64,000 bases of DNA from positions 248,001-312,000 of the forward strand of contig NZ_BEVZ01000008.1 of NCBI RefSeq assembly GCF_003112515.1, given 5' to 3'. Source of the stretch: Streptomyces fragilis. GTDB taxonomy: Bacteria; Actinomycetota; Actinomycetes; Streptomycetales; Streptomycetaceae. This document shows positions 15,602 to 24,412 of the stretch, piece by piece. How positions within the stretch are numbered: position 1 is the stretch's first letter; every line of letters begins with the position of its first letter. Both the position numbers and the translations under genes were made by a program. The notes beneath the pieces were generated by a model. It saw only the letters and a program-made list of their open reading frames with translations. It was not told the DNA's origin and searched no databases.

Positions 15602-16804
15602 GTGACCGTGGAGAGCACCGCCGCGCGCACCCAGCGACGCAGCGCCGCCTCAGGCAAGGCCGGGACGTCCCGTGGCCGGACGGCGGCGAAGAAGACCGCC
15701 CAGGCGGCCGACTCCGCTCCGGCGGAGCCCCAGCTCGTACAGCTGCTGACTCCCGAGGGGCAGCGGGTGAGCAACCCGGAGTACGACGGTTACGTCGCCT
15801 CCATCACCCCCGACGAGCTGCGCGGGCTGTACCGGGACATGGTGCTGACCCGGCGTTTCGACGCCGAGGCCACCGCCCTGCAGCGCCAGGGCGAGCTGGG
15901 CCTGTGGGCCTCGCTGCTCGGCCAGGAGGCCGCGCAGATCGGCTCCGGGCGCGCGCTGAACGACGAGGACTACGTCTTCCCGACCTACCGCGAGCACGGC
16001 GTCGCCTGGTGCCGCGGGGTCGACCCGGCCAACCTGCTGGGCATGTTCCGCGGCGTGAACCACGGCGGCTGGGACCCCAACAGCAACAACTTCCACCTGT
16101 ACACGATCGTCATCGGCTCGCAGGCCCTGCACGCCACCGGCTACGCCATGGGCGTCGCCAAGGACGGCGCCGAGAGCGCGGTCATCGCCTACTTCGGCGA
16201 CGGCGCCTCCAGCCAGGGCGACGTGGCGGAAGCCTTCACCTTCTCGGCCGTCTACAACGCGCCGGTGGTGTTCTTCTGCCAGAACAACCAGTGGGCGATC
16301 TCCGAGCCCACCCACCGCCAGACCCGCGTGCCGCTGTACCAGCGCGCCCAGGGCTACGGCTTCCCGGGCGTCCGCGTCGACGGCAACGACGTCCTGGCGT
16401 GCCTCGCGGTGACCAAGCAGGCCCTGGAGCGGGCCCGCCGCGGCGAGGGTCCGACCCTGGTCGAGGCCTTCACCTACCGCATGGGCGCCCACACCACCTC
16501 CGACGACCCGACCCGTTACCGCGGTGACGACGAGCGGGCGGCCTGGGAGGCCAAGGACCCGATCGCCCGCCTGCGCGCGTACCTCCTCGCCGAAACCGAC
16601 ACGAACGAGGGATTCTTCGAGGAACTCGAGACCGAGAGCGAGGCGTTGGGCAAGCGGGTGCGCGAAGCGGTCCGTTCCATGCCCGAGCCGGACAAGTTCG
16701 CGATCTTCGAGAACGCCTACGCCGACGGACACGCGCTCGTCGACGAGGAGCGTGCCCAGTTCGCCGCCTACCAGGCGTCGTTCTCCGACGGTGAGGGGGT
16801 CTGA
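15602..16804 (+). CDS. bkdA: Branched-chain alpha-keto acid dehydrogenase E1 alpha subunit (second copy)
   Basis: Second E1 alpha, 400 residues from GTG 15602 with a GGAGGA site 5 nt upstream. The ThDP motif runs from GDG (199-201) to QNN (227-229), and YRMGAHTTSDDPTRY matches the regulatory loop. A basic, Ala-rich N-terminus of about 45 residues distinguishes it from the copy at 545. It begins a second complete E1 alpha/E1 beta/E2 operon. Two bkd clusters close together are known in S. coelicolor and S. avermitilis, where one is more important for fatty acid and polyketide primers; sequence alone does not show which role this one has. Confidence 0.93.
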   Translation: MTVESTAARTQRRSAASGKAGTSRGRTAAKKTAQAADSAPAEPQLVQLLTPEGQRVSNPEYDGYVASITPDELRGLYRDMVLTRRFDAEATALQRQGELGLWASLLGQEAAQIGSGRALNDEDYVFPTYREHGVAWCRGVDPANLLGMFRGVNHGGWDPNSNNFHLYTIVIGSQALHATGYAMGVAKDGAESAVIAYFGDGASSQGDVAEAFTFSAVYNAPVVFFCQNNQWAISEPTHRQTRVPLYQRAQGYGFPGVRVDGNDVLACLAVTKQALERARRGEGPTLVEAFTYRMGAHTTSDDPTRYRGDDERAAWEAKDPIARLRAYLLAETDTNEGFFEELETESEALGKRVREAVRSMPEPDKFAIFENAYADGHALVDEERAQFAAYQASFSDGEGV

Positions 16805-16806
16805 CC

Positions 16807-17814
16807 ATGGCTGTTGAGTCCGTGAAGGCGCGCGAGTCCCTGAAGACGCTGGCGATCGCCAAGGCGATCAACGAGTCCCTGCGCAAGGCCCTGGAGACCG
16901 ACCCCAAGGTCGTGATCATGGGTGAGGACGTCGGCAAGCTCGGCGGCGTCTTCCGCGTCACCGACGGCCTGCAGAAGGACTTCGGCGAGGAGCGGGTCAT
17001 CGACACCCCGCTCGCCGAGTCCGGCATCGTGGGCACCGCCATCGGTCTGGCGCTGCGCGGGTACCGGCCCGTCGTGGAGATCCAGTTCGACGGCTTCGTC
17101 TTCCCCGCCTACGACCAGATCGTCACCCAGCTCGCCAAGATGCACGCCCGCTCGCTGGGCAAGGTCAAGCTGCCGGTCGTCGTCCGCATCCCCTACGGCG
17201 GCGGCATCGGCGCGGTCGAGCACCACAGCGAGTCGCCGGAGTCGCTGTTCGCGCACGTCGCCGGCCTGAAGATCGTCACGCCGTCGAACGCCGCGGACGC
17301 CTACTGGATGATGCAGCAGGCGATCGAGAGCGACGACCCGGTCATCTTCTTCGAGCCCAAGCGCCGCTACTGGGACAAGGACCAGGTCGACACCGAGGCC
17401 ATCCCCGGCCCGCTGCACAAGGCCCAGGTGGTCCGCCAGGGCAGCGACCTCACCCTCGTGGCGTACGGCCCGATGGTGAAGCTGTGCCAGGAGGTCGCCG
17501 ACGTGGCCGCCGAGGAGGGCCGCTCGCTGGAGGTCTTGGACCTGCGGTCCGTCTCCCCGCTCGACTTCGACGCGATCCAGACGTCGGTGGAGCGCACCGG
17601 CCGGCTGGTCGTGGTGCACGAGGCGCCGGTCTTCTTCGGTTCCGGCGCGGAGATCGCCGCCCGGATCACCGAGCGCTGCTTCTACCACCTCGAGGCGCCC
17701 GTGCTGCGGGTCGGCGGCTACCACGCCCCGTACCCGCCGGCCCGCCTGGAGGAGGAGTACCTGCCCAGCCTGGACCGTGTGCTCGACGCCGTCGACCGCG
17801 CGCTCGCGTACTGA
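16807..17814 (+). CDS. bkdB: Branched-chain alpha-keto acid dehydrogenase E1 beta subunit (second copy)
   Basis: A 335-residue E1 beta. It has IMGEDVGKLGGVFRVTDGL, DTPLAESGIVGTAIGLALRG, RIPYGGGIGAVEHHSES and the C-terminal AARITERCFYHLEAPVLRVG signature. Only two bases separate it from the E1 alpha stop, with GAGGGGG upstream of the ATG. Together with the preceding gene it should form the thiamine-dependent decarboxylase component of a complete BCKDH complex. Confidence 0.93.
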   Translation: MAVESVKARESLKTLAIAKAINESLRKALETDPKVVIMGEDVGKLGGVFRVTDGLQKDFGEERVIDTPLAESGIVGTAIGLALRGYRPVVEIQFDGFVFPAYDQIVTQLAKMHARSLGKVKLPVVVRIPYGGGIGAVEHHSESPESLFAHVAGLKIVTPSNAADAYWMMQQAIESDDPVIFFEPKRRYWDKDQVDTEAIPGPLHKAQVVRQGSDLTLVAYGPMVKLCQEVADVAAEEGRSLEVLDLRSVSPLDFDAIQTSVERTGRLVVVHEAPVFFGSGAEIAARITERCFYHLEAPVLRVGGYHAPYPPARLEEEYLPSLDRVLDAVDRALAY

Positions 17815-17828
17815 GAGGAGGCCGGAAC

Positions 17829-19310
17829 ATGAGCACCTCCGTGCGCGAGTTCAAGATGCCCGACGTGGGGGAGGGCCTCACCGAGGCCGAGATCCTCAAG
17901 TGGTACGTCCAGCCTGGTGACACCGTCACCGACGGCCAGATCGTCTGCGAGGTCGAGACCGCCAAGGCGGCCGTGGAGCTGCCCATCCCGTACGACGGGG
18001 TGGTGCGCGCGCTGCACTTCGAGGAGGGCGTCACGGTCGACGTGGGCACCTCGATCATCGCCGTGGACGTGGCCGGCGGCGCGCCGGCCGAGCCCCAGGC
18101 GGCCCCGGCCGCCGAGCAGCCCGCCGCTGCCCCCGCAGCCCCGGCTCCGGCCGCGGGCGAGGAGGCCAAGCCGCAGGGCAGGCAGCCGGTGCTGGTCGGG
18201 TACGGCGTGGTGGAGTCCTCCACGCGCCGCCGCCCGCGCAGGAACGGCACGGCCCCCGCCGGAGGCGTCGCCGCCGTCGAGGTGACCACCGCCCCGGCCG
18301 AGGTCTTCGCCCCGGCGCCCGCCGCGGTCAACGGCAACGGCAACGGCGCGGCCCCGGCCGTCCCCGGCGGGCCGGAGCGTCCGCTGGCCAAGCCGCCGGT
18401 GCGCAAGCTGGCGAAGGACCTCGGGGTCGACCTGTGGTCGGTCCGCCCGACCGGTCCCGACGGGATCATCACCCGGGCGGACGTGCAGGCGGCCGCCGCC
18501 GCCGCGCCCGAGGCGCAGGCGCCGGCCCCGGTGGCTCCCGCCCCGCAGCCCGCTCCGGCCGCGGAGGCCGCCACGGCCGTCTCGGCGCCCGCCGCGGTGT
18601 CCGAGGGCGCGCGGGAGACGCGGATCCCGGTCAAGGGCGTCCGCAAGGCCACCGCGGCCGCGATGGTCGGCTCCGCCTTCACCGCCCCGCACGTCACCGA
18701 GTTCGTCACGGTCGACGTGACGCGGACGATGAAGCTGGTCCAGGAACTCAAGCAGGACCCGGACATGGCGGGGCTGCGGGTCAACCCGCTGCTGCTGGTC
18801 GCCAAGGCGCTGCTGGTCGCGATCCGGCGCAACCCGGGGATCAACGCGTCCTGGGACGAGGCCAACCAGGAGATCGTCGAGAAGCACTACGTCAACCTGG
18901 GCATCGCGGCCGCCACCCCGCGCGGTCTGATCGTGCCGAACATCAAGGACGCGCACGCCAAGACCCTGCCGGAGCTCGCCGGGGCGCTGGGCGACCTGGT
19001 CGCCACGGCCCGCGAGGGACGGACCTCCCCTGCCGACATGCAGGGCGGCACGGTCACCATCACCAACGTCGGCGTCTTCGGCGTCGACACGGGCACGCCG
19101 ATCCTGAACCCGGGCGAGGCCGCCATCCTCGCCTTCGGCGCGGTCAAGCTGCAGCCGTGGGTGCACAAGGGCAAGGTCAAGCCGCGTCAGGTCACCACCC
19201 TGGCGCTCTCCTTCGACCACCGGCTGGTCGACGGGGAGCTCGGTTCCAAGGTTCTCGCGGACATCGCGGCGGTCCTGGAGCAGCCGCGGCGTCTGGTCAC
19301 CTGGGCCTGA
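17829..19310 (+). CDS. bkdC: Branched-chain alpha-keto acid dehydrogenase E2 (second copy)
   Basis: A 493-residue acyltransferase with a lipoyl domain (K46 in VETAKAAVEL), an Ala/Pro hinge, a subunit-binding domain near residues 188-225 (PPVRKLAKDLGVDLWSVRP), a second Ala/Pro linker and a catalytic domain ending FDHRLVDG (463-470, catalytic His 464). GAGAGGAGG precedes the ATG by about 8 nt. Unlike the first E2, whose linker is rich in Ser and Arg, this one has classic Ala-Pro hinges. A 17-bp-stem terminator closes the operon, and no E3 is linked. Confidence 0.94.
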   Translation: MSTSVREFKMPDVGEGLTEAEILKWYVQPGDTVTDGQIVCEVETAKAAVELPIPYDGVVRALHFEEGVTVDVGTSIIAVDVAGGAPAEPQAAPAAEQPAAAPAAPAPAAGEEAKPQGRQPVLVGYGVVESSTRRRPRRNGTAPAGGVAAVEVTTAPAEVFAPAPAAVNGNGNGAAPAVPGGPERPLAKPPVRKLAKDLGVDLWSVRPTGPDGIITRADVQAAAAAAPEAQAPAPVAPAPQPAPAAEAATAVSAPAAVSEGARETRIPVKGVRKATAAAMVGSAFTAPHVTEFVTVDVTRTMKLVQELKQDPDMAGLRVNPLLLVAKALLVAIRRNPGINASWDEANQEIVEKHYVNLGIAAATPRGLIVPNIKDAHAKTLPELAGALGDLVATAREGRTSPADMQGGTVTITNVGVFGVDTGTPILNPGEAAILAFGAVKLQPWVHKGKVKPRQVTTLALSFDHRLVDGELGSKVLADIAAVLEQPRRLVTWA

Positions 19311-19328
19311 CGGCCGGCCGCACACGAC

Positions 19329-19366
19329 GGACGGGCCCGCCGCGCGAGAGCGCGGCGGGCCCGTCC
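19329..19366. terminator. Bidirectional terminator of the second bkd operon
   Basis: A perfect 17-bp GC stem (19329-19345 with 19350-19366) is closed by a GAGA tetraloop. It separates the convergent bkdC and penicillin-binding protein genes. Confidence 0.88.
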
Positions 19367-19389
19367 CGTGTCCGAGCGGTTCGGGCGGC

Positions 19390-20316
19390 TCAGCCGATGC
19401 GGGCGAAGCCGTGGTTGAGCAGGCGGGTCGCGTCGGTGGTGCGCTGGGACGACGAGGTCGAGGCCAGCACCGTGCCGATCACCGTCTTCCCGTTGCGGGT
19501 GGCCGCGAACACCAGGCAGTAGCCGGCGACCTGGCCCGAGCCCGTCTTCACACCGGTGGCTCCGCTGTAGCTGCTGAGCAGCGGGTTGGTGTTCTTCCAG
19601 GTGCCCATGGTGCGGGTGGAGCCGCTCTTGGTGACCGTCTTCGCGGTGTACGACTTCGTCTTCACCACGGTGCGGAAGGTCGTGTTGTTCATCGCGCTGC
19701 GGGCCAGCTTGGTCAGGTCCCGCGGCGTCGAGTAGTTCGACCCGTTGCTGATGCCGTCGAACGAGTCGAAGTGCGTGTTCGTCATGCCGAGGCTCTTGGC
19801 GGTGGAGTTCATCTTGCCGATGAACGACTTCACCCGCGCCGACCGCGTCGTGCCGGTGCCGAACTTGTCGGCCAGCGCGTAGGCCGCGTCGCAGCCCGAC
19901 GGCAGCATCAGCCCGTAGAGCAGCTGCCGGACGGTCACCTTGTCGCCGACCACCAGGTTCGCCGTGGAGGCGCCCTTGTTGACGATGTAGTTCCGGTAGT
20001 CCTGGGCGATGGTCACCTTGGCGTCGAGGTTCAGGTTCGACTGGCTGAGCACCACCTTGGCGGTCATGATCTTGGTGGTGGAGCCGGTGGGCCGCTTGGT
20101 GTCGGCGCTCTTGCTGTAGGTGGTGCGCCCGAACTCGGTCTCCATCACGAAGCCGCCCTTGGCGGCGATGGACGGCGAGGCCACCTTCTTCAGCGGCGGC
20201 GCGGCGGCGGCATGCGCGGGCGCCGAGGCGAGCGTCCCGCCGAGGAGCATCGCGCCCCCGGTGACGAGCGAGACCACGGCTCTGCGCGGGCGACGGCTCC
20301 TGATGCCGGTCTTCAC
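19390..20316 (-). CDS. K15-like penicillin-binding DD-transpeptidase/carboxypeptidase
   Basis: A 308-residue secreted low-molecular-weight PBP that acts on the D-Ala-D-Ala end of peptidoglycan. The signal peptide (1-36) ends AHAAAAP. Active-site motifs are STTK (79-82, nucleophile S79), SGC (140-142) in place of the usual SxN, and KTG (257-259). The Cys variant of the second motif is known from the Streptomyces K15 DD-transpeptidase, which has a similar size and lacks C-terminal domains. GTG 20314-20316 gives the signal peptide directly; the frame stays open far upstream but is antisense to the GntR gene. Whether transpeptidation or carboxypeptidation dominates cannot be told. Confidence 0.9.
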   Translation of the reverse strand: MKTGIRSRRPRRAVVSLVTGGAMLLGGTLASAPAHAAAAPPLKKVASPSIAAKGGFVMETEFGRTTYSKSADTKRPTGSTTKIMTAKVVLSQSNLNLDAKVTIAQDYRNYIVNKGASTANLVVGDKVTVRQLLYGLMLPSGCDAAYALADKFGTGTTRSARVKSFIGKMNSTAKSLGMTNTHFDSFDGISNGSNYSTPRDLTKLARSAMNNTTFRTVVKTKSYTAKTVTKSGSTRTMGTWKNTNPLLSSYSGATGVKTGSGQVAGYCLVFAATRNGKTVIGTVLASTSSSQRTTDATRLLNHGFARIG

Positions 20317-20484
20317 GTAGGGAACCCCCGGATGTGATGTGCCCCTGAACTGTCCCCGGGGCAGGGCGCCGCCGCGGGATACGGCGGTGCGTGATGTCCG
20401 ACGACCGGCGGGGGCCAAGGGTTGCGCCGGGGACGGGGGTGAATTTTCTGGATTCCCGGTGACCGGTGGCGGGGAGCCGTCCGT

Positions 20485-20501
20485 CCGCATGCCGGATGCG
20501 G
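20485..20501. promoter_or_regulatory. Inverted repeat upstream of the GntR gene
   Basis: CCGCAT-GCCGG-ATGCGG is centred 46 nt before the GntR ATG, near where an autoregulated promoter would have its -35. Six-base arms with a five-base spacer are suitable for a dimeric winged-helix regulator, but one short palindrome in GC-rich DNA is weak evidence. Confidence 0.3.
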
Positions 20502-20526
20502 GCGAAGGATGCGCCTTACTTGTATC

Positions 20527-20532
20527 TATGCT
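20527..20532 (+). promoter_or_regulatory. Candidate -10 of a leaderless GntR-MFS transcript
   Basis: TATGCT lies 6 nt before ATG 20539 in a locally AT-rich stretch (CTTACTTGTATCTATGCT), and there is no ribosome site. This fits a leaderless message. Confidence 0.4.
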
Positions 20533-20538
20533 GTTCGC

Positions 20539-21189
20539 ATGACCGTGCCGTTGAAGCAGCCGCCCGCCGCCGAGCGGGTGTACGCCCACGTCAAGCAGGC
20601 AGTCCTTGACCGGACGTACGAGGGGGGCAGCCTCCTCACCGAGGGCGAACTCGCCGAGGCGGTGGGGGTGTCGCGCACCCCGGTGCGGGAGGCGCTGCTG
20701 CGGCTCGAGGTGGAGGGGCTGCTCAAGCTCTACCCGAAGAAGGGCGCGCTGGTCCTGCCGGTCACCGCCCAGGAGATCGCGGACGTGGTGGAGACCCGGC
20801 TGCTGGTGGAGGAACACGCGGCCCGCAAGGCGGTCCCCGCCTCCCCGCAGCTGATCGCCCGCCTGGAGGAACTGCTGGAGCGGCAGCGCGAGCAGGCCGC
20901 CGCCGGCGACTACGCCGCCGCGGCGGTCACCGACCGCTGCTTCCACGCCGAGATCGTCCGCAGCGGCGGGAACGTGATCCTCTCCCACCTCTACGACCAG
21001 CTGCGCGACCGGCAGTTGCGGATGGGCGTCGCCGTGATGCACTCGCACCCCGACCGCGCCGCCAAGACGCTGGCCGAGCACGGGGAGATCCTGGAGGCGC
21101 TGCGCGCCGGCGACGCCGACCGTGCGGTCGCGGTCGTGCACGGACACGTGAGCTGGTTCTCCCACCTGGCGCGTGGAGAGGCCCGATGA
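20539..21189 (+). CDS. GntR/FadR-family (FCD) transcriptional regulator
   Basis: A 216-residue regulator. The winged helix-turn-helix (about 10-72) has the GntR signature EGELAEAVGVSRTPVREALLRLEVEGLL. The C-terminal all-helical FCD domain carries metal/ligand-binding candidates in DRCFHAEIV and in the H-containing ALAEHGEILEAL-like segment. FCD regulators respond to carboxylic acids or sugar acids. The stop overlaps the start of the MFS gene (ATGA), so the regulator probably controls that exporter or importer and itself. The ligand is unknown. Confidence 0.9.
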   Translation: MTVPLKQPPAAERVYAHVKQAVLDRTYEGGSLLTEGELAEAVGVSRTPVREALLRLEVEGLLKLYPKKGALVLPVTAQEIADVVETRLLVEEHAARKAVPASPQLIARLEELLERQREQAAAGDYAAAAVTDRCFHAEIVRSGGNVILSHLYDQLRDRQLRMGVAVMHSHPDRAAKTLAEHGEILEALRAGDADRAVAVVHGHVSWFSHLARGEAR

Positions 21190-22520
21190 GCGAGCAGCCG
21201 GCCGCGCGGGCCGCCGACGCGCCGCGGGCCGGGGACGCCCTTCCGCCGCTGGACCCGCCGGGCGGGGCGCGGGCCGTCGCCGTCTGGGCGGTGGGCCTGT
21301 CCGTCTACTTCGTGGCCGTCCTCTTCCGCACCTCGCTGGGCGTGGCCGGCCTCGACGCGGTGGAGCGCTTCCACGTCAGCGCCTCCGCCCTCTCGACCTT
21401 CTCCATGCTGCAGCTGCTGGTCTACGCGGCGATGCAGATCCCGGTGGGCCTGCTGGTCGACCGGTTCGGCACCAAGAAGGTCCTGGTCGCCGGCTGCGTG
21501 CTGTTCACGCTGGGCCAGCTCGGGTTCGCGCTGGCGCCCTCGTACGGCATGGCGCTGGTCTCCCGCGCGCTCCTCGGCTGCGGCGACGCGCTCACCTTCC
21601 TCAGCGTGCTGCGGCTGGGCGCCCGCTGGTTCCCGGCGCGGCGCGGGCCGCTGGTCGGGCAGCTCGCCGGTCTCATCGGGCAGGGCGGCAACGTGGTGTC
21701 CACCCTGGTCCTCTCCCGGGCGCTCACCCAGTTCGGGTGGACGGCGTCGTTCGTCGGCAGCGCCCTGTGCGGCGTGGTCGTGCTGGTGCTGACCCTGCTC
21801 TTCCTCAGGGACCACCCGGACGGGCACGGCACCGCGCCGGCCCCGCACCGGGGCGTGGCGTACGTCCGGAGGCAGATCGCCGAGTCCTGGCGGGAGCCGG
21901 GGACCCGGCTGGGCATGTGGACGCACTTCACCACGCAGTTCCCCGGCATGGTCTTCCTGCTGCTGTGGGGCATGCCGTTCCTGGTCGAGGACCAGGGGAT
22001 GGAGCGGGCCCGGGCGGGCACGCTGCTCACCGCGATCGTGCTGGCCCACATGATGATCGGCGTGGTCTACGGGCAGATCATCGGCCGCCGCCACGGCGCG
22101 CGGATGCCGATCGCCCTCGGCACGGTGGGAGCCACCGCGGTGGTGTGGGCGGTGCTGCTGGCCTGGCCGGGGCGGGCGCCGCTGGCGGTCTTCGCGCTGC
22201 TGTGCCTGGTGCTCGGCGCGTGCGGACCGGCGTCGATGATCGGGTTCGACTTCTCGCGCCCGGCCAACCCGGCGGAGCGCCAGGGCACGGCGTCCGGCAT
22301 CACCAACATCGGCGGGTTCACCGCGTCGATGACGACCCTGCTGGGGATCGGCGTCCTGCTCGACGCCACGGGCGACGACTACCGGGTCGCGTTCTGCGTG
22401 GTGTTCGCGGTGCAGCTGCTCGGCGCCTCGCAGATGGTGCGCCTGTGGCGGCCGACGGTGCGCCGGGAGCGCGAGCGGGTCGTGGTCCCGGGGCGGGTCG
22501 CGGCGGTACACAAACCGTGA
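21186..22520 (+). CDS. MFS transporter coupled to the GntR regulator
   Basis: A 444-residue major facilitator with about 12 hydrophobic segments. Motif A appears between TM2 and TM3 as GLLVDRFGTKKVLVAG, and RALLGCGDALTFLSVLRLGARWFPARR resembles the nitrate/hexuronate-type transporters in which a Trp-Phe pair follows TM5. The second half starts near residue 215 after a basic cytoplasmic loop. The four-base overlap with the regulator makes a GntR-controlled uptake or efflux module likely. The substrate is not identifiable. Confidence 0.88.
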   Translation: MSEQPAARAADAPRAGDALPPLDPPGGARAVAVWAVGLSVYFVAVLFRTSLGVAGLDAVERFHVSASALSTFSMLQLLVYAAMQIPVGLLVDRFGTKKVLVAGCVLFTLGQLGFALAPSYGMALVSRALLGCGDALTFLSVLRLGARWFPARRGPLVGQLAGLIGQGGNVVSTLVLSRALTQFGWTASFVGSALCGVVVLVLTLLFLRDHPDGHGTAPAPHRGVAYVRRQIAESWREPGTRLGMWTHFTTQFPGMVFLLLWGMPFLVEDQGMERARAGTLLTAIVLAHMMIGVVYGQIIGRRHGARMPIALGTVGATAVVWAVLLAWPGRAPLAVFALLCLVLGACGPASMIGFDFSRPANPAERQGTASGITNIGGFTASMTTLLGIGVLLDATGDDYRVAFCVVFAVQLLGASQMVRLWRPTVRRERERVVVPGRVAAVHKP

Positions 22521-22565
22521 GCCGCCGCGCGGCGACAGGAACGGGGGACGGCCGGCGGCGCGTCC

Positions 22566-22589
22566 GGTCGGAGGGCCGGTCGGAGGGCC
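22566..22589. repeat. 12-bp perfect tandem duplication between convergent genes
   Basis: GGTCGGAGGGCC occurs twice back to back in the 117-bp gap between the MFS gene and the convergent isomerase-like gene. No strong terminator hairpin is visible in this gap. Confidence 0.7.
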
Positions 22590-22637
22590 GCTCGGGCGGC
22601 CGCCCCGGGCGGACCGCCGCGCTCCTCCCGCGGCCGG

Positions 22638-23462
22638 CTACTGGGTGACGGTGAAGTTGTGCAGAATCGCCGCGGTCAGGTCGAGGTCACCCTCCTGCTT
22701 GACGCGGTCGAGCACCGCCGCCGGCTTCACCCGGCCGCAGGCCAGCAGCACGTACGTCTCCCAGTCGAGCGTCAGCGTCGCCGCCGGACCCAGCGCCGGC
22801 GCCGTCTCCACCGTGCCGCGGCCTCGGATGTCGACCCGCACCGTGCGCAGGAACTCCACCGGACCGTGCACGTCCACCACCACGGCCGAGCTGCGCGGCG
22901 CGCCCGCCCGCCCGGCGACCACCTCCGGCAGCGCGTCCAGCAGGTGGTCGCGCGCCACCTGGGCGCCCGGCGAGTCGAGGTTCCCCGGCACGCCGAGCGC
23001 GGCCCGCAGGTCCTGCTCGTGCACCCAGACGTCGAAGGCGCGGTAGCGCATCGACTCCTCCAGCGTGATCTCCCGCCCGAGGGGACCGCGCACCACCGTG
23101 TCCGGCTGCCGGCTCTCGTTGCGCAGCTGCCGGTTGCGGCGGATCACCGTGTATTCCAGCTCGCTGGTCATCTCCGGCGCCGTGTGGTGACGCCGGACGT
23201 CGACCTGGATCTCCATGTACCGCTGGTGCTCGGTCGTGACGTGATAGAGGTCGCGCGGCAGGGAGTGGAACGGCCGGGGGTCGCCGAGCATCTCGCAGTC
23301 CAGTCCGATGACATGGGAGACGACGTCACGGACGGACCATCCCGGGCACGGCGTCCGCCGGTTCCACTCGCCCTCCACGAGGGGCTGCACCAGCTCGGAT
23401 ATCGCCTCGATCGAGTGAGTCCAGGCGTCGGCGTAGGGCTGAAGGGCAGGATGCAGACTCAC
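22638..23462 (-). CDS. Maleylpyruvate isomerase-family (mycothiol-dependent) protein
   Basis: A 274-residue DinB-like protein. The N-terminal helical bundle has CPGWSVRDVVSHVIGLD near residues 40-55 and HEQDLRAALG near 148-157, the His positions that bind metal in the mycothiol-dependent maleylpyruvate isomerase family. The C-terminal domain is SCP2-like. Members are mycothiol S-transferases or isomerases with diverse or unknown substrates. It diverges from the nitrilase-family gene, with 146 bp between starts. Confidence 0.83.
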   Translation of the reverse strand: MSLHPALQPYADAWTHSIEAISELVQPLVEGEWNRRTPCPGWSVRDVVSHVIGLDCEMLGDPRPFHSLPRDLYHVTTEHQRYMEIQVDVRRHHTAPEMTSELEYTVIRRNRQLRNESRQPDTVVRGPLGREITLEESMRYRAFDVWVHEQDLRAALGVPGNLDSPGAQVARDHLLDALPEVVAGRAGAPRSSAVVVDVHGPVEFLRTVRVDIRGRGTVETAPALGPAATLTLDWETYVLLACGRVKPAAVLDRVKQEGDLDLTAAILHNFTVTQ

Positions 23463-23608
23463 GGAACGGGACCCCTCGGGCGGTTGGAACTCGGGCAGTG
23501 CCAGCGTCTTGGAAAGCTAAGTTACGCTGCGGGGAGGTACCCCGGCAGAGCTTTCGTGTGACGATCGTAGAGCTGGGCGGACAACTCGACGGCCAAGGCG
23601 GTGGTACG

Positions 23609-24412
23609 GTGCGCGCCTCTCTTCTCCAGATGCGTGTCGACGGGAGCGAATCGGTCGAGCGGCGCCGCGCACGGGCATCCGCACTGGTGCGCGAGCAGGC
23701 CGGGGCGGACCTGGTCGTCCTGCCGGAGCTGTGGACCACCGGGGCCTTCGCCTTCGACGACTTCGACGCCTGGGCCGAGCCGCTGAAGGGGCCCACCCAC
23801 GAGGCCATGTCCGAGGCCGCGCGCGACGCCGGCGTCTGGCTGCACGCCGGGTCGATCCCCGAACGAGCCGACGACGGCACGCTGTTCAACACCTCGCTGG
23901 TGTACGCGCCCTCGGGCGACCTCGCCGCCGCCTACCGCAAGATCCACCGCTTCGGCTTCGACAAGGGCGAGGCCGTGCTGATGGGCGCGGGGGGCGACCT
24001 GGTCACCGTGGAACTGCCGGAGACCACGCTGGGGCTCGCCACCTGTTACGACCTCCGTTTCCCCGAGCTCTTCCGCGGACTGGTGGACGCCGGTGCGCAG
24101 ACGCTGGTGGTGCCGGCCGGGTGGCCGGAGCGGCGGCGCGCGCACTGGACGCTCCTCGCCCGCGCGCGGGCGGTCGAGAACCAGTGCTTCGTCCTCGCCT
24201 GTGGAACGGCGGGCACGCACGCCGGAGTTCCGCAGGCGGGTCACTCGATCGTGGTGGACCCGTGGGGCGAGGTCCTCGCCGAGGCGGGTGCCGAGGAGGA
24301 GGTCCTCGCCGTGGAGTTCGACCCCGCGCGGGTCGCCGCGACGCGCGAGCAGTTCCCCGCCCTCAAGGACCGCCTGCTGGGCCTGCCGAAGCCGCCCCGC
24401 CCGGCCGCCTGA
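23609..24412 (+). CDS. Nitrilase-superfamily carbon-nitrogen hydrolase
   Basis: A 267-residue amidohydrolase with the full Glu-Lys-Cys triad: E40 in VVLPELW, K111 in YRKIHRF, and C146 in GLATCYDLRFPEL. It resembles the omega-amidase/YafV-like branch that hydrolyses short amides. GTG 23609 gives the usual start (V/M)RASLLQ. An in-frame GTG at 23558 would add 17 residues and is less likely. The C-terminus is followed by imperfect repeats of its own last codons and stop (24407-24460). Confidence 0.87.
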   Translation: MRASLLQMRVDGSESVERRRARASALVREQAGADLVVLPELWTTGAFAFDDFDAWAEPLKGPTHEAMSEAARDAGVWLHAGSIPERADDGTLFNTSLVYAPSGDLAAAYRKIHRFGFDKGEAVLMGAGGDLVTVELPETTLGLATCYDLRFPELFRGLVDAGAQTLVVPAGWPERRRAHWTLLARARAVENQCFVLACGTAGTHAGVPQAGHSIVVDPWGEVLAEAGAEEEVLAVEFDPARVAATREQFPALKDRLLGLPKPPRPAA

